DNA of 64,000 bases from Chaenocephalus aceratus (taxonomy: Eukaryota; Chordata; Actinopteri; Perciformes; Channichthyidae): the NCBI GenBank assembly GCA_023974075.1, contig CM043801.1, forward strand, positions 18,926,781 through 18,990,780, in the 5' to 3' direction. The notes under the pieces are model-generated. The model searched no databases and was not told the DNA's origin. It was given only the letters and a program-made list of their open reading frames with translations. The position numbers were made by a program, and so were the translations under genes. Positions 13,601 to 23,100 of the stretch are shown in pieces. Positions within the stretch are counted from its first letter, which is position 1. The number at the start of each line of letters is the position of its first letter.

Positions 13601-16600
13601 AGAATTTGAAAGTAAACAACTGGAAAAAATCTGCCTCTTCCTTCAGACTTCCTTACAGAGCCCCTCCTCCAACACACACAAACGCGCACATGAACAATGA
13701 GGGCACGAGATGGAAGGCTGACAGGCATCCAGTTATGTTAGCTAGCTAGCCAGCTAAAATGATTGGTCGTGCTTTTTACAGCGCTACGGCTTCATATATT
13801 CATTGCTATCGGGATGTTAAGAGCATTCCATGGAATATAACAAAAAGTGTTTCTGAAATAAAGTACATACCCCACCTTAATACATTAACATACTGCCGAT
13901 GCATTAGATAAAATAAATATCTCACCAGGTAGTCATCTGGCCGGATCCCGAACAGCTCTCGGAAGAGTAGCGGAAGGCCACAGGGGCGTAGTTCTTAAAC
14001 CTGAAGTCTGGGTAGTGGTGAGCAGGAGTGAGGTTACTGCCTTCTCTGTATGAAGCAGGATGGAACCAAATTGGAAGAGTGAAAGAAGATAAAAGGTTAT
14101 ATTGAATACTTGCCACACACATGCACATAAAACACACCTCTGCTCATTCTATCGCACCTGGGGAAGAAGATGCTTTCCACCACATAAAAGTCCTGCATCA
14201 GCACATCTCTCTCAGGCTTGGAGCTGAGGTTGCCTACAGTGTATCCGATACCCAGCTGGATGGACCCTTGCAAGGCGGAGGAGGTAGTCTGGGGGCGGAG
14301 AACAGAGAAAAGAACAACAGAGTATGTGGGTGGAACGTGGTTGATAAAAATCGTGACGCCAAACCTACACGCAGACAAAAGATTAAAACAAATACTGATG
14401 AAGAGAGAAAGCCTACCTTCTTGTATGTTGTTTCTCCAGAAGCATCTACCCTCCTGTGGCCTATCTTTTTCTCATGGCTTGGGCCAACTCCAAATGGGGA
14501 TGGCATCTGTCACAAGGAAAGGAATGGAAATGTGACACTGTAGCCTAGGTAGTTCATTTATTGTATATTGTCCATTCGGAGGTGTGGAATTGAACCATGC
14601 AGCAAAACAATACACAAGAAAGAAGTAGAAAAGTAGAAAAAAGCAAGAGGTGAGACAGACAGGTGCATATTGTGTAGAAGCCTCTCACCTCTGATATCTG
14701 AGCCTTCTTGGCTGAATCTGTGGACAGAGACAAAGAGAAGCAATACTTGGTTGAGTGTGTCTCAATGGTACATTATTTAGCGTGAAAGCATTGTAATGGA
14801 ATGGCAGCTTTGGCATCAGACTCACACTGGGTTTGGTGATTGTTAGCCAGACACATCTAGGCCATCATAAGAACTTAATAACTTACACAACAATCAGAAC
14901 AATTAACTCAAGGCATACATCCACCCCTAACACGTTTCTTATTAACTTGACATTGATTCAACTCATACCTTAGACCGTTCTCTTTAAAGGAATATCCTCC
15001 AACATCAAGACAAACAGTAGAAATTGTAGGTAAATACATTTATAATATACAATCAACTACATTGAATGTATCTATACTGTACTGTATTATGATCATCCAA
15101 ATATCTTCAAGTGCCCAGTAAAAAGGAACATTTGAACATATATAATTCCATGACGCAGGAAAACATTTTGTGAGGTTATTTTACCCACATCCCCCAGCTA
15201 ATTTTCTCTTATTGTTTATTTAATTGGAAAAATCCACGATAGAATTTTGTACCAGATACCACTTAAAGCTGGTTTTGAATCCTTTATACAAAATGTCTCC
15301 ATAATAAATCCGTGGTCAACTCACCAGCAGTGAAGTGCAGTGCCTACAGGTTACAAATGGTTCTCTAATCCAGAAATACATGCAGCTATATTCCTGGCCA
15401 AACCAAAACCTGACATCCAGTAGTCAGAACCCGGCAGAGTGCCCTCACTGTTTGCTATTCCTGGACCTGTGAGATTTGCAACAAGAAAGTAAAAACTCAA
15501 TTGGATTGACTTCCTCTCTAATCTGTGCACTGCCATTGGCCAAGGTCTCCAGATCATGACGCTAGCCTATCACGCATTAGAATTAAGAACAATCTTTCCC
15601 TCTGACATGACTGTATGTGTGACATGTTATGAGAAATGAAGTGGCAGGAAGGAAGGGATTGAATGGGAAAAGAGACAGTTCACAATTGTAGTATCACAGT
15701 GCTACAAAGTACTTGGTTTAACAGTATTGTGCTTAGGTTCAGGTCGTGTGAGGGTGAAGATTAAGGAAGAGCAGCTGACTGAGAAAGGATAATGAATCTT
15801 TAAGCCATGTTGAAGTACTGCACAAACACTGAGGCACAGTTTGTCATCACTAAGGCATGACAGGACACAATCGTAGATCATATACAGTATAATCCATAAT
15901 AAAATAATATCTTGTTGCTGCTGGGTGTCTTACAATAACAGCTGCATTAGTACTAAGGCAGGTTTCCAAATCACCTGTTCATGTTACTATTACTATGTAT
16001 TCCATGCAACTATCTTGTAACTTATGTTGAACATTGACCTAGTTGCTTATATCCCCTGCATATTAATGTGGGTCAAAATAGCCACAAAATAAACATGCTG
16101 GCTTGCAAACTGCCAAATGAGAACAGATGCAGTAGGACATGCTGGTATTTTTGGCAACCCACATTTAATTGACTACACTGTAAAACTTAATAAGTTGTGG
16201 TAACTTAGAAAAAGTATGAAAACTCGTTGCCTCACAATAAGTAAGTTAACTTAACTTAGAATGGTGAGTATGAACAACTTGTGTATTCTAAGTGTGCTTC
16301 AATTAATTTTGAGAAGTACAGCTGACACAAAACGTGTGTTTGAAAAAATAGCAATCGTCTTAAAATGTTAAACAATTTCAATGCTAACATGCTGATTGCT
16401 AACAGCTAACCATGTGCACCTTCATATTTTAGCACGTTAGCATGCTACTGTTACTAACTAGAGCTAAAGACAAAGAGCAGCTGAGGCTGATGGGAGGGTC
16501 CTTAGTTTTCATTGGACAAATAAAACATGTGAGATAATGATGGTGCTAGATGAAATATCGAGGGAGAAATGATCGTAATGCAATGTAATTACAATGTATC

Positions 16601-17081
16601 GTCTAGGCACTGTAAATGTTTCACTACATTTCATTCGTTTTTGGGCATAGAACTTTAAAAGAGGTTGCAGAAAAAGTGGACAAGAGTCAAGACAATAAAA
16701 AATATCAGCGTGCAACTTTACCTACAAAAGAAAGTGGCTCTCCATATTTTACTGATTTAATTATTTCTCTTATTTTCATGCGGCTGGTTACTACACCTGT
16801 AACCTGCAGATTAACGCTGAAACAAAGCCTGTCAAGCAGAACAATGAGAAGGAGTATCCAGGGACAGGCGCGCGCACACAAAGAGTCTCTGCGGGATTAG
16901 GGTCAGGCCAGAGTAATGTGCCACTGAGCCGCAAGCAACAAACAGGACAAGCACATTGTAGCATCTTCGATTACTATGTGAGACACAGGCTATAGACTGT
17001 GTTTTTAGAACGACCGGTGTTAAAACAGAATTACTGATATTCCTGTAATGAAACATTTGTGTCAGGGAAGTATGCCTAAGG

Positions 17082-17127
<46 letters not shown>

Positions 17128-18181
17128 ATTGTAAAGAGGATTAGATATCTCCCGTTATCAGCTGTGGCGGCCAGTTGCTTTAACATTAATGTGACACTCA
17201 GCAGTATAGATTTGTCTGCCCAGAGGCTCTCTGCACACAAGTATAATCTGGTGGATTTAATAATAATCACGTCTGCACAAACATCCAATGTTAAATGAGG
17301 CACATGCAAAGACAACTTGTTGGACCTGCTAAACTGATGAGGATCACATCTACTTTCCTACATTAACATTTGCAAAAAAATACTAAAATAAAATAAAACT
17401 GTAATGCATGTTGTGTTGTATTTGCAGTCATTACATGCACAGTGATGCTTCAAATTCATACCACAAGGGATTAGTGTTTGGTTTATGTTATAATTCCATA
17501 TCAGATTAAAGCACTGATGTAGCTAGGAATAGGAAGTGAGGGATTGACTGAATTATGAAGACAGACAGAGGTTGAGTAGAGCAATATGACATTGTGTGCA
17601 TGTATCATAAAAAGCTATCTCCTGCTAATGCTGTACTAATGACTATTGTGCATGTGTGTGTGAATAGCTCAATACTCATTCAGGTAAAATCTCAGATGGT
17701 CTTCTTCAGGTTTAGCAGTTGGGTGTAGATATTTCTAATGAGCACTTTGTGTTTGTGCCAGGCTGCAGTGAGCCACTGACACTATGGGCCATTTGCATCA
17801 GAACAGCATGACTTGAATCATGACACTGTTATCCAAGCAAGCACTTTATTATTCATGTACACAGCTTATGTTGCTCTAAATAAAATGTCAGTGATCTGTT
17901 TTTGTAACAAAATGTTTCTCTATTATGTTAAGCCCATGCCTAGCTACATCCAGATATTAAATGGTGGGATGCTACTACCCACTTATGACCAACTTTTGTC
18001 ACGGGTAGCTGGGTTTGAATAGGACCCCCGGGATGACTGTATTATTTAATCGACAATAAAAGACTCCTAATGGATGAACATTCATACCGGTGTCCCCCAG
18101 GTCAAGCTGCAGACAGAGGCCAGCGGCCGCTTCCTCACTCGTCCTCCCGTCATCCCCGGTTTCCGCAGTCCTCCCGTCCAT
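1650..18181 (-). CDS. pip5k1c: Phosphatidylinositol-4-phosphate 5-kinase type I gamma (3' exons outside window)
   Basis: Makes PI(4,5)P2 from PI4P at the plasma membrane. Thirteen coding exons follow GT/AG rules with consistent phases: 18181-18088, 14717-14689, 14506-14417, 14288-14158, 14045-13926, 6337-6185, 5613-5314, 4796-4588, 4505-4422, 3694-3646, 3518-3434, 3338-3165, 1806-1650. They encode about 557 residues. Visible kinase landmarks are the glycine-rich NPGASGS and the lysine of FIIKTV (exon 6), [10 protein letters not shown] (exon 7), [10 protein letters not shown] (exon 8), GIIDILQSY (exon 9) and an activation-loop region KKLEHSWK to [10 protein letters not shown] (exons 10-11). 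The isoform-type tail [20 protein letters not shown] points to the gamma paralogue. The C-terminal tail continues left of the window. Exon 5 carries a 2-bp frameshift. Start: ATG in GGGAGATGG. Confidence 0.92.
1807..2727. other. pip5k1c intron 12, AT-rich part without recognised features
   Basis: No open frame, structured RNA or recognised repeat is visible before the MITE that begins at 2728. Confidence 0.5.
2728..3113 (-). mobile_element. MITE copy A (TTA/TTAA-flanked), intron 12 of pip5k1c
   Basis: The ends are inverted repeats of the form AAAGGTGKGGTAGGTA... and ...TACCTACCCCACCTTT, and ATT/AAT flanks give a TTA- or TTAA-type target. It is the reverse complement, with moderate divergence, of 13557-13878; shared internal blocks include GCATTCCATGGAAT and GGAGGAGGGGCTCTGTAAGG. 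It begins 52 bp beyond the donor of exon 12. There is no coding capacity. The superfamily is not certain; PIF/Harbinger or piggyBac would fit the flanks. Confidence 0.8.
4940..5090 (+). repeat. Short-element tail fragment in pip5k1c intron 7
   Basis: The stretch TTTGTAAAGCACTTGTATG, then AAAAGTGCTATTTAAATAAA and an ATT run, has the look of the 3' tail shared by many fish SINE/LINE copies. Similar tails occur near 46520 and 47960. No head region is visible. Confidence 0.4.
5314..5613 (-). CDS. pip5k1c: pip5k1c exon 7, 300-nt kinase core exon
   Basis: Exactly 100 codons, from [18 protein letters not shown] to the end of TLQRDCL. It contains NNILPRS and the [18 protein letters not shown] block characteristic of PIP kinases. 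The acceptor is TCTCCAG and the donor is CTG|gtgag. The single large uninterrupted exon is the easiest anchor for the gene. Confidence 0.93.
6745..6908 (-). mobile_element. tRNA-type SINE fragment
   Basis: Read on the minus strand, the head has a B-box-like GGTTCAAGTCCC preceded by a plausible A-box region. It is followed by the fish SINE block around GGAGAGGCCCCAGTTCACCTC and a CTGTGTGCTCTGCATGTGTG tract. It abuts the poly(T) end of the neighbouring LINE. It is not a functional tRNA. Confidence 0.55.
7032..9851 (-). pseudogene. LINE ORF2 reverse transcriptase part, frameshifted
   Basis: The longest open stretch (7427-9556, 709 codons) holds the RT domain: [61 protein letters not shown] and the catalytic YQYADDT. 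After the RT comes an L1/Tx1-type tail ending in [10 protein letters not shown]. The frame shifts near 7430, and the tail then continues in the frame 7439-7032. Upstream, 9851-9480 is a linker piece in another frame. The enzyme would copy its own RNA at a nicked target. With at least two frameshifts it should be inactive. Confidence 0.88.
10054..10899 (-). pseudogene. LINE ORF2 endonuclease part, broken
   Basis: Two adjacent minus-strand frames contain the apurinic endonuclease signature in order: [13 protein letters not shown] and CLQETHW (10899-10699), then [23 protein letters not shown] and SDHNILSF (10695-10054). The asparagine, glutamate, aspartate and histidine positions expected for catalysis are present. 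A stop separates the two pieces. A long G run (C run at about 10121-10138 on the plus strand) disrupts the frame before the RT. Confidence 0.85.
10881..12583 (-). pseudogene. LINE ORF1 (CCHC gag-like RNA-binding protein), frameshifted
   Basis: Three minus-strand frames make up ORF1. 12583-12257 holds the N-terminal part from [18 protein letters not shown]. 12242-11859 holds [20 protein letters not shown]. 11946-11452 holds two zinc knuckles of the form C-x2-C-x4-H-x4-C ([14 protein letters not shown] and [14 protein letters not shown]). An acidic and basic low-complexity tail extends to 10881. The zinc knuckles are of the kind seen in Tx1/L1 ORF1 proteins. Frameshifts near 12250 and 11930 break the protein. 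Confidence 0.82.
12640..13556. other. pip5k1c intron 5 remainder, no gene seen
   Basis: Contains a short TG tract near 12950 and an ATT run at 13411-13437. No coding potential or structured RNA is recognised. Confidence 0.5.
13557..13878 (+). mobile_element. MITE copy B, intron 5 of pip5k1c, inverted relative to copy A
   Basis: It starts AAAGGTGGGGTATGTAATTT and ends with the inverted TACCCCACCTT, flanked by TTA/TAA. It shares internal blocks with copy A on the opposite strand. It begins 48 bp beyond the donor of exon 5. Confidence 0.8.
13926..14045 (-). CDS. pip5k1c: pip5k1c exon 5, with a 2-bp frameshifting insertion
   Basis: The exon reads [20 protein letters not shown] then PVAFRY in frame, after which the frame is lost. 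If two bases are removed from CTACTCTTCC near 13969, the family-typical [13 protein letters not shown] follows and the exon joins the next one (YSICNEPL) in phase. The exon is 120 nt, whereas the phases of its neighbours require 118. The splice sites look normal. As written, translation would end soon after entering exon 6, before the catalytic core. A sequencing or assembly error is more likely than a null allele because all other exons are intact. Confidence 0.88.
16176..16335 (+). repeat. Fragment of an abundant fish MITE
   Basis: CACTGTAAAACTTAATAAGT followed by repeated AAGTTAACTTAACTT motifs is the pattern of a very common short non-autonomous element in teleost genomes. Ends and target duplication are not clear. 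Confidence 0.4.
17084..17126. repeat. (TG)n microsatellite
   Basis: Uninterrupted TG repeat of about 21 units in pip5k1c intron 1. Confidence 0.95.
18088..18181 (-). CDS. pip5k1c: pip5k1c first coding exon
   Basis: An ATG opens 31 codons beginning [17 protein letters not shown] and ends GACACCG|gtatg. The leftover G joins AT of the next exon (14717) to give Asp, so the phases agree. The N-terminus of type I kinases is poorly conserved, so this exon rests on phase, donor site and position rather than on similarity. Confidence 0.7.
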
Positions 18182-18420
18182 CTCCCGGACGGTTCCTGGC
18201 GACGACCCTCAGCCGTATCCTTCCTCAACGAGAACAAGATGAGGCGGTTTGCGCTTCGAAGTAATGTAGATATTCTATCATTCCACCTTCTTCGATATGT
18301 ACCGCTATAATTACATAACTCTACGCGTGTGTATCTGTCGCTGTGTATAGACGCGCAGCGTTCAGAACCAGCGGTGCTGATCATCGCCACTGTGCGTCAT
18401 TCTCACGCTGATACGCCACA
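18182..18420 (-). promoter_or_regulatory. pip5k1c: Likely pip5k1c promoter and 5' leader
   Basis: This stretch lies immediately upstream of the first ATG and is locally richer in CpG than the surroundings (CGACG, GCGCTTCG, ACGCGCAGCG). No TATA box at a convincing position is seen, consistent with a housekeeping-type CpG promoter. The transcription start is not determined. Confidence 0.4.
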
Positions 18421-18953
18421 GCATCATTTACTAAACTGCCAAAACAAACCATCATTGTGGAGGTATAATCTAACGTCGACTATTTTGATACTTATGGGGA
18501 AAAGATGTCATGTATTTCATTGTAATTGTTATTGGGACAGTCTCCAGAAGTGTTTGGAATCTTATTTCCGCTTCGAGATGATAACATGACGAAAACAGTG
18601 ATGAAAACATTAAAAGTCCACCGCGTGATGTTGGCATTAGGTTGGACATTTTACATATATTCACTCCGGGTTTCCTATTTAGTTTCACAAACTGTCAGCA
18701 GTAAGAGGACGTTAGTAGGTTAAAATCCAAGCCCTCGCTCTTAATCTTAACCACAGGCTTTAATTTAGGGACCGTCAATAAATAAATTCAAATGACACAA
18801 AACGAAAGTAGTTTTCAATCCCTTGGTGCTAACATGCCACTTCGCCCAGTTAAAAAACAATGTATTCGTCCTTTTTGATTAAACAAAATATTTGAATAGA
18901 AATCTTCCCTTTTTTTCAATAGCTCCTGTACTATGTGTGTCACCCATAGACTG

Positions 18954-18977
18954 TATATATATATATATATATATATA
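18954..18977. repeat. (TA)n microsatellite
   Basis: About 12 TA units in the space between pip5k1c and gpx4. Confidence 0.9.
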
Positions 18978-19059
18978 GTGGCACCCAGTGATATTGCTAC
19001 ACTGGATATGCAATACACCCCTACTTTTATTGGATTTTAGGGATTCTACCATTTATTTC

Positions 19060-19630
19060 TATGAAAATTAAGTCTTTTTTATATTTTCCACAGTATATTG
19101 CTGCAATGATTTGGAGAAAATAAATGGTTTACATGACTTGGAAACTATTTTAAAAAATGCAGAACTTTCATAACAATATTCATACAATGAGGTGTGTCCA
19201 ATGTAGCAATGCAATCCTGCAATTCGAGTAATAAGGTCACATAACATGGAAGCTACTTTACAAATAATTGAGACCTTTCTATTAAAGCCTGCAGATTTGT
19301 CCATAAAGATATTTATATAAAATGGAAGAAGCTCAAATCCAATCAAAATAAAGGTGTCCTACTTCTCCAGTGTAGTTATACAATGCATTGATTTGGAGTA
19401 TTAAGGGCACATAATTTGGAAATAACACATTCTCCCAATTATATTTATCCAAAAAAGGTAGAATAAAGTCCAATAAGGAAGAGACAACCAAGAACATTAA
19501 ATGTAAACAAAATTAAGATCTTCACATGAAATAGAAGGTGAAGAAAAATTCAAATCTACTTGACCATTGTAGTAATACGATGCACGAGTCACATGAGATG
19601 AAAGCTATTCATAGTTATATAATAAACATA
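19060..19630. repeat. Degenerate tandem repeats, unit about 150-200 bp
   Basis: A motif of the form TGTAGNAATNCAATGC, then GGAGTAATAAGGNCACATAA and ATGGAAACTA, recurs around 19110, 19200, 19375 and 19565 with much divergence. It may be a decayed minisatellite or an old element. Confidence 0.45.
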
Positions 19631-19702
19631 CCATTGACAAAGCCAGTAGGTAAGCAGGTAAACATTCATTTTTCAATTGAGAAATGAATGTCCTGGACAG
19701 CA

Positions 19703-19708
19703 TTTATT
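19703..19708 (-). promoter_or_regulatory. gpx4: Candidate gpx4 polyadenylation signal AATAAA
   Basis: First clear AATAAA on the minus strand downstream of the gpx4 stop, giving a 3' UTR of about 470 nt that includes the SECIS. Confidence 0.5.
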
Positions 19709-20037
19709 TTCCAGCTTCATCACATAATTAGTCATGAGTTACAGATGCAATAATGGGCCCTTCGGCAAGTTAAGTGCAAATAATATCAGTAGCTCTCCAG
19801 AGAGTTGTGTAAAAACACTATATATGGCGTCTGTTGTCCTGACATAAAACTCACATTGACATACAGGCATACTTGTAACTTAACACTGACAAAAGGACTT
19901 GTTGGTGTTTGCATTGGAACAGGGAATGGCTGAATATGGAGCAAGATGTGAAGGGTCTCTACTTTGCAAAGCTAGTGAATGTCCTTTCATATGGTCCTTT
20001 GGGTCTGGTGGCGGTGTGTTCTGGGGGTTAGTTGCAC

Positions 20038-20103
20038 GCTTTTGATCATCAGGCCTGCCCTCCCCAATGTTGGGTTTACAGACAGGCCGTCACTGGTCCA
20101 GAC
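20038..20103 (-). ncRNA. gpx4: SECIS element in the gpx4 3' UTR
   Basis: On the minus strand the core reads GTGAC at 20093-20089, an eight-base helix GGCCTGTC pairing with GGCAGGCC, an unpaired AAAC apical motif at 20077-20074, and TGAT at 20051-20048. These are the UGA/GA quartet sides and apical adenosines that recruit SECIS-binding protein for selenocysteine insertion. The base before UGA is G rather than the usual A. It starts 86 nt after the stop codon, a normal place for a GPX4 SECIS. Confidence 0.85.
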
Positions 20104-20178
20104 ACACACACACACACCAATACCCCAAAGACCATGGGAGAGGTCAGGAGTCAAACAAACAAAGACGAGACAGTAGTA

Positions 20179-23100
20179 TTACAGGTACGTTGGCAGGTCC
20201 TTCTCCACCACCTGCAAAGAGAAATAAGTAGACCTTTACTATAACCAAGAGGGCAAATGGGGAATGGCCGAATGGAAATATATACATTCACTTCAAATGC
20301 TAAATAACATTCCCTTTTTACAGTCTTCTTCAAGCATATATGTAAGATCTAAAATACAAATAACTATCAATCAAATGAATGGCAAATGCAAGAAATTGGT
20401 CCCACTGTTACGGCCCGTCTACACTACAGGCATCGAAAAATGCTTTCAACGCTTCGCCCATTCACTTGAATGGGGTGACGTAGAAGATTTTGAATCTTCG
20501 CCGAACTGCATTGTGGGGAGCGGAGCATGGCTTTGCTCCCGATGCTTTCGAAGCTGGCATCAGCCAATCAAATCCTGCCAGTACAAGCGCTAGCCAATCA
20601 AACCGCGTGCAAGCTGGGAGAGCCAGACCGCAGTTCATTTCCTCATATTCCAAACGAGAAATTATGGTAGCAAATCACCCGGTTCTTTCCGACCAGAACT
20701 ATTTACCGGGATACAAACCGGAGGGACCAGGCATGGAGGGAGGGTGGCAGGAGACAGTGGGTGAAACTGGTAGGTTTTCGCCTGTTTGGGGAGTTTATAT
20801 CCAGTTTACTTCGTTTTAACATTGCTATCTTTGTATGTCGGGGGCGGGAGATTCATGCGATTGGTTGTTGGTCGCAAAAAATCGCCAAGCTTCAGACACG
20901 CCCAGCTTCAAGATTTTTTGATGCCTGTCGTGTAGACGGGCCGTTACACTTTGCATTAGATTAAACCGTGTTTTATTTGGATATTTCTCATGCAGCTATA
21001 AATAACTTTATTCAAGTTCTTTAAAAAAAGACGACATTTGAATAACCTTAATTCAAATGTTTATATGGTTCCTTTGGAAATATATTAAACTACATTAAAA
21101 TACAAACGTTTTGAAAAGCAGTGACTGCCACTTACACTGGGATCATCTGTCGGCCCGTATCTCTTCACCACTTGTCCTTCTCTGTTTATCAGAAACTGTT
21201 AAGGGGTAAGATATCAAAGGATAAGCATGTGTATTTTTAATGTAGTTGAGGATCACTGAGATGCATTTTAAAAATAAATAGTGCTAACTGCATTAACAAA
21301 TTACCTTTGTGAAATTCCATTTGATGTTACTGTGGAGAGAGAGAAAAAGTATTACAACACCGTTATAGCCCCAATAGAACAATTCCTCAGTCAAAGTCGG
21401 TTCAAATGGATTACAAGAGTGACCCGTTTCAAGGGACGATAGTTCTTAATTTAATTCAGATAACTTGTCAAGCCACTCCTGCAGCATTTTCTACTTTGCT
21501 GCTGTCCCGAGACCATTTATATGCTCAGTAAGTTACATGTATTTTCCCAGTATATGGTGAAATGCACTGCTTTATGCTCAGTCAGCAAGCAGGTGCATGT
21601 GTAGATTTTGTGCCAAATCACCACTTTTTAAGCTTACATGGATGGAATATAGATTATAAGGGTACTTTATTTATAACACAAATTATATAAATATTGTAGC
21701 AAGTGAGTAGTTAAATTCCCTTTTTAATACAAGCGCACAATTAGTCTTTTAATGAGATGACCATGATAGAACAATCTCTTCGATGCTGTGAAAAACTCTT
21801 TACAACCCCACCCAGAGCGAATGAGAAACAAAGAAGAACAGAGTAGTGCAATGAAGAAATAAGGGTACATGTGAAAAGAGAAGAACTATATTCTTACAAT
21901 GAAACAATTACAAATGTATCTAAATATCACTTGTATCTCCATACATCTCCAACTTTTAGAGATAACATGTGGCCCACACTTCTAAGACATTTCACTTATG
22001 GGTCATATCCAGGTCATATCTCTAAAGCAAACAGAAAAGATAAGACAATAACTCACTTTCCCAGGGTTCCCTTGCCTTTGGGCTGTGCCTTCATCCAGTT
22101 CCAAAGAGGGTGAGCCTTGTCTCCATTCACCTCAATCTTACTGAAGAGGTCAAACTCGCATTGTAACCTTTGGCAAACTCTTTAATATCTGCGTCAGTCC
22201 CCGGCTCCTGGATTGAACAAAAAGAAAATGTGTTAGTAAGGTTTACATACAAGTTATAAATATGAAGCCCTTTTTCAAATGTTTTTTTAATTACCTGTCC
22301 TCCAAACTGGTTGCAGGGGAAGCCCATGATGCGTAAACCTTTCTCAGCGTAGCGGACGTGCATTTCCTCTAGCTGAGTGTAGTTTACCTTGGTCTTTCCT
22401 CATTTAGAGGCAACATTTACAACGATGCAAACGTATCCTCTGACAGTAGAAAAAAACAAAATAAAGTTTGAAATTAGAAAAAAATTCTGCAAACTACTGC
22501 TATAGTTAGATCGTTTATTGATCCCAATTTAGGATTTTATTTATTTATTTTGTTCATGACAAGAAATGTTCCACACCATACTGCTGTGAATTTAAACTCT
22601 ATTAAAGTCATCAATTCCTTTCCTTTATTAAACCACAAGAACACATGAAATTATGTTTATTTCACCTGTATTTTTCAAGAGACTCCTCATTGCCATCAAT
22701 ATCATTGGCAGAGAATTCGTAGATGGACTTGGCAGACTGCCAATCTCCCACCTGAGCGCACTGCATGGAGGGGAAGAATAGAGATTATATAAGGTTAGAG
22801 TGTATGATTAAGCAAGACATCTTATAGTAGGGTTGTTCGGGGCTAAAGTCCATTGAAGTAAACCAAAGGGCAAAAATAAGTTCAGGCCTAAGAAATCAAC
22901 AAGATGACTCAAATTCTGAGGAAAGACAAGTCAAGCAAAAGCAAGTCAAGAAAAAGGCAAGGACGTTGCACTAATTTAGCACATTGTGACACATTTGATG
23001 TTCCAATCCTTGAACACAGTACAGATTAACCCACATTAAGAGACCTTCACCCATGTCTAGCAACATACCCAACATAGCATATTAGAAATATTAAAAGGAT

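Larger units (their letters stand above)
14719..18087. other. pip5k1c intron 1
   Basis: Unique-looking AT-rich sequence. It holds a fish MITE fragment near 16176 and a TG array at 17084, with no exon recognised on either strand. Confidence 0.5.

Noticed and set aside
22125..22135. A second recoded UGA in gpx4 exon 4
   Set aside because: It exists only in the frame created by the one-base deletion; the restored frame has the normal family sequence.
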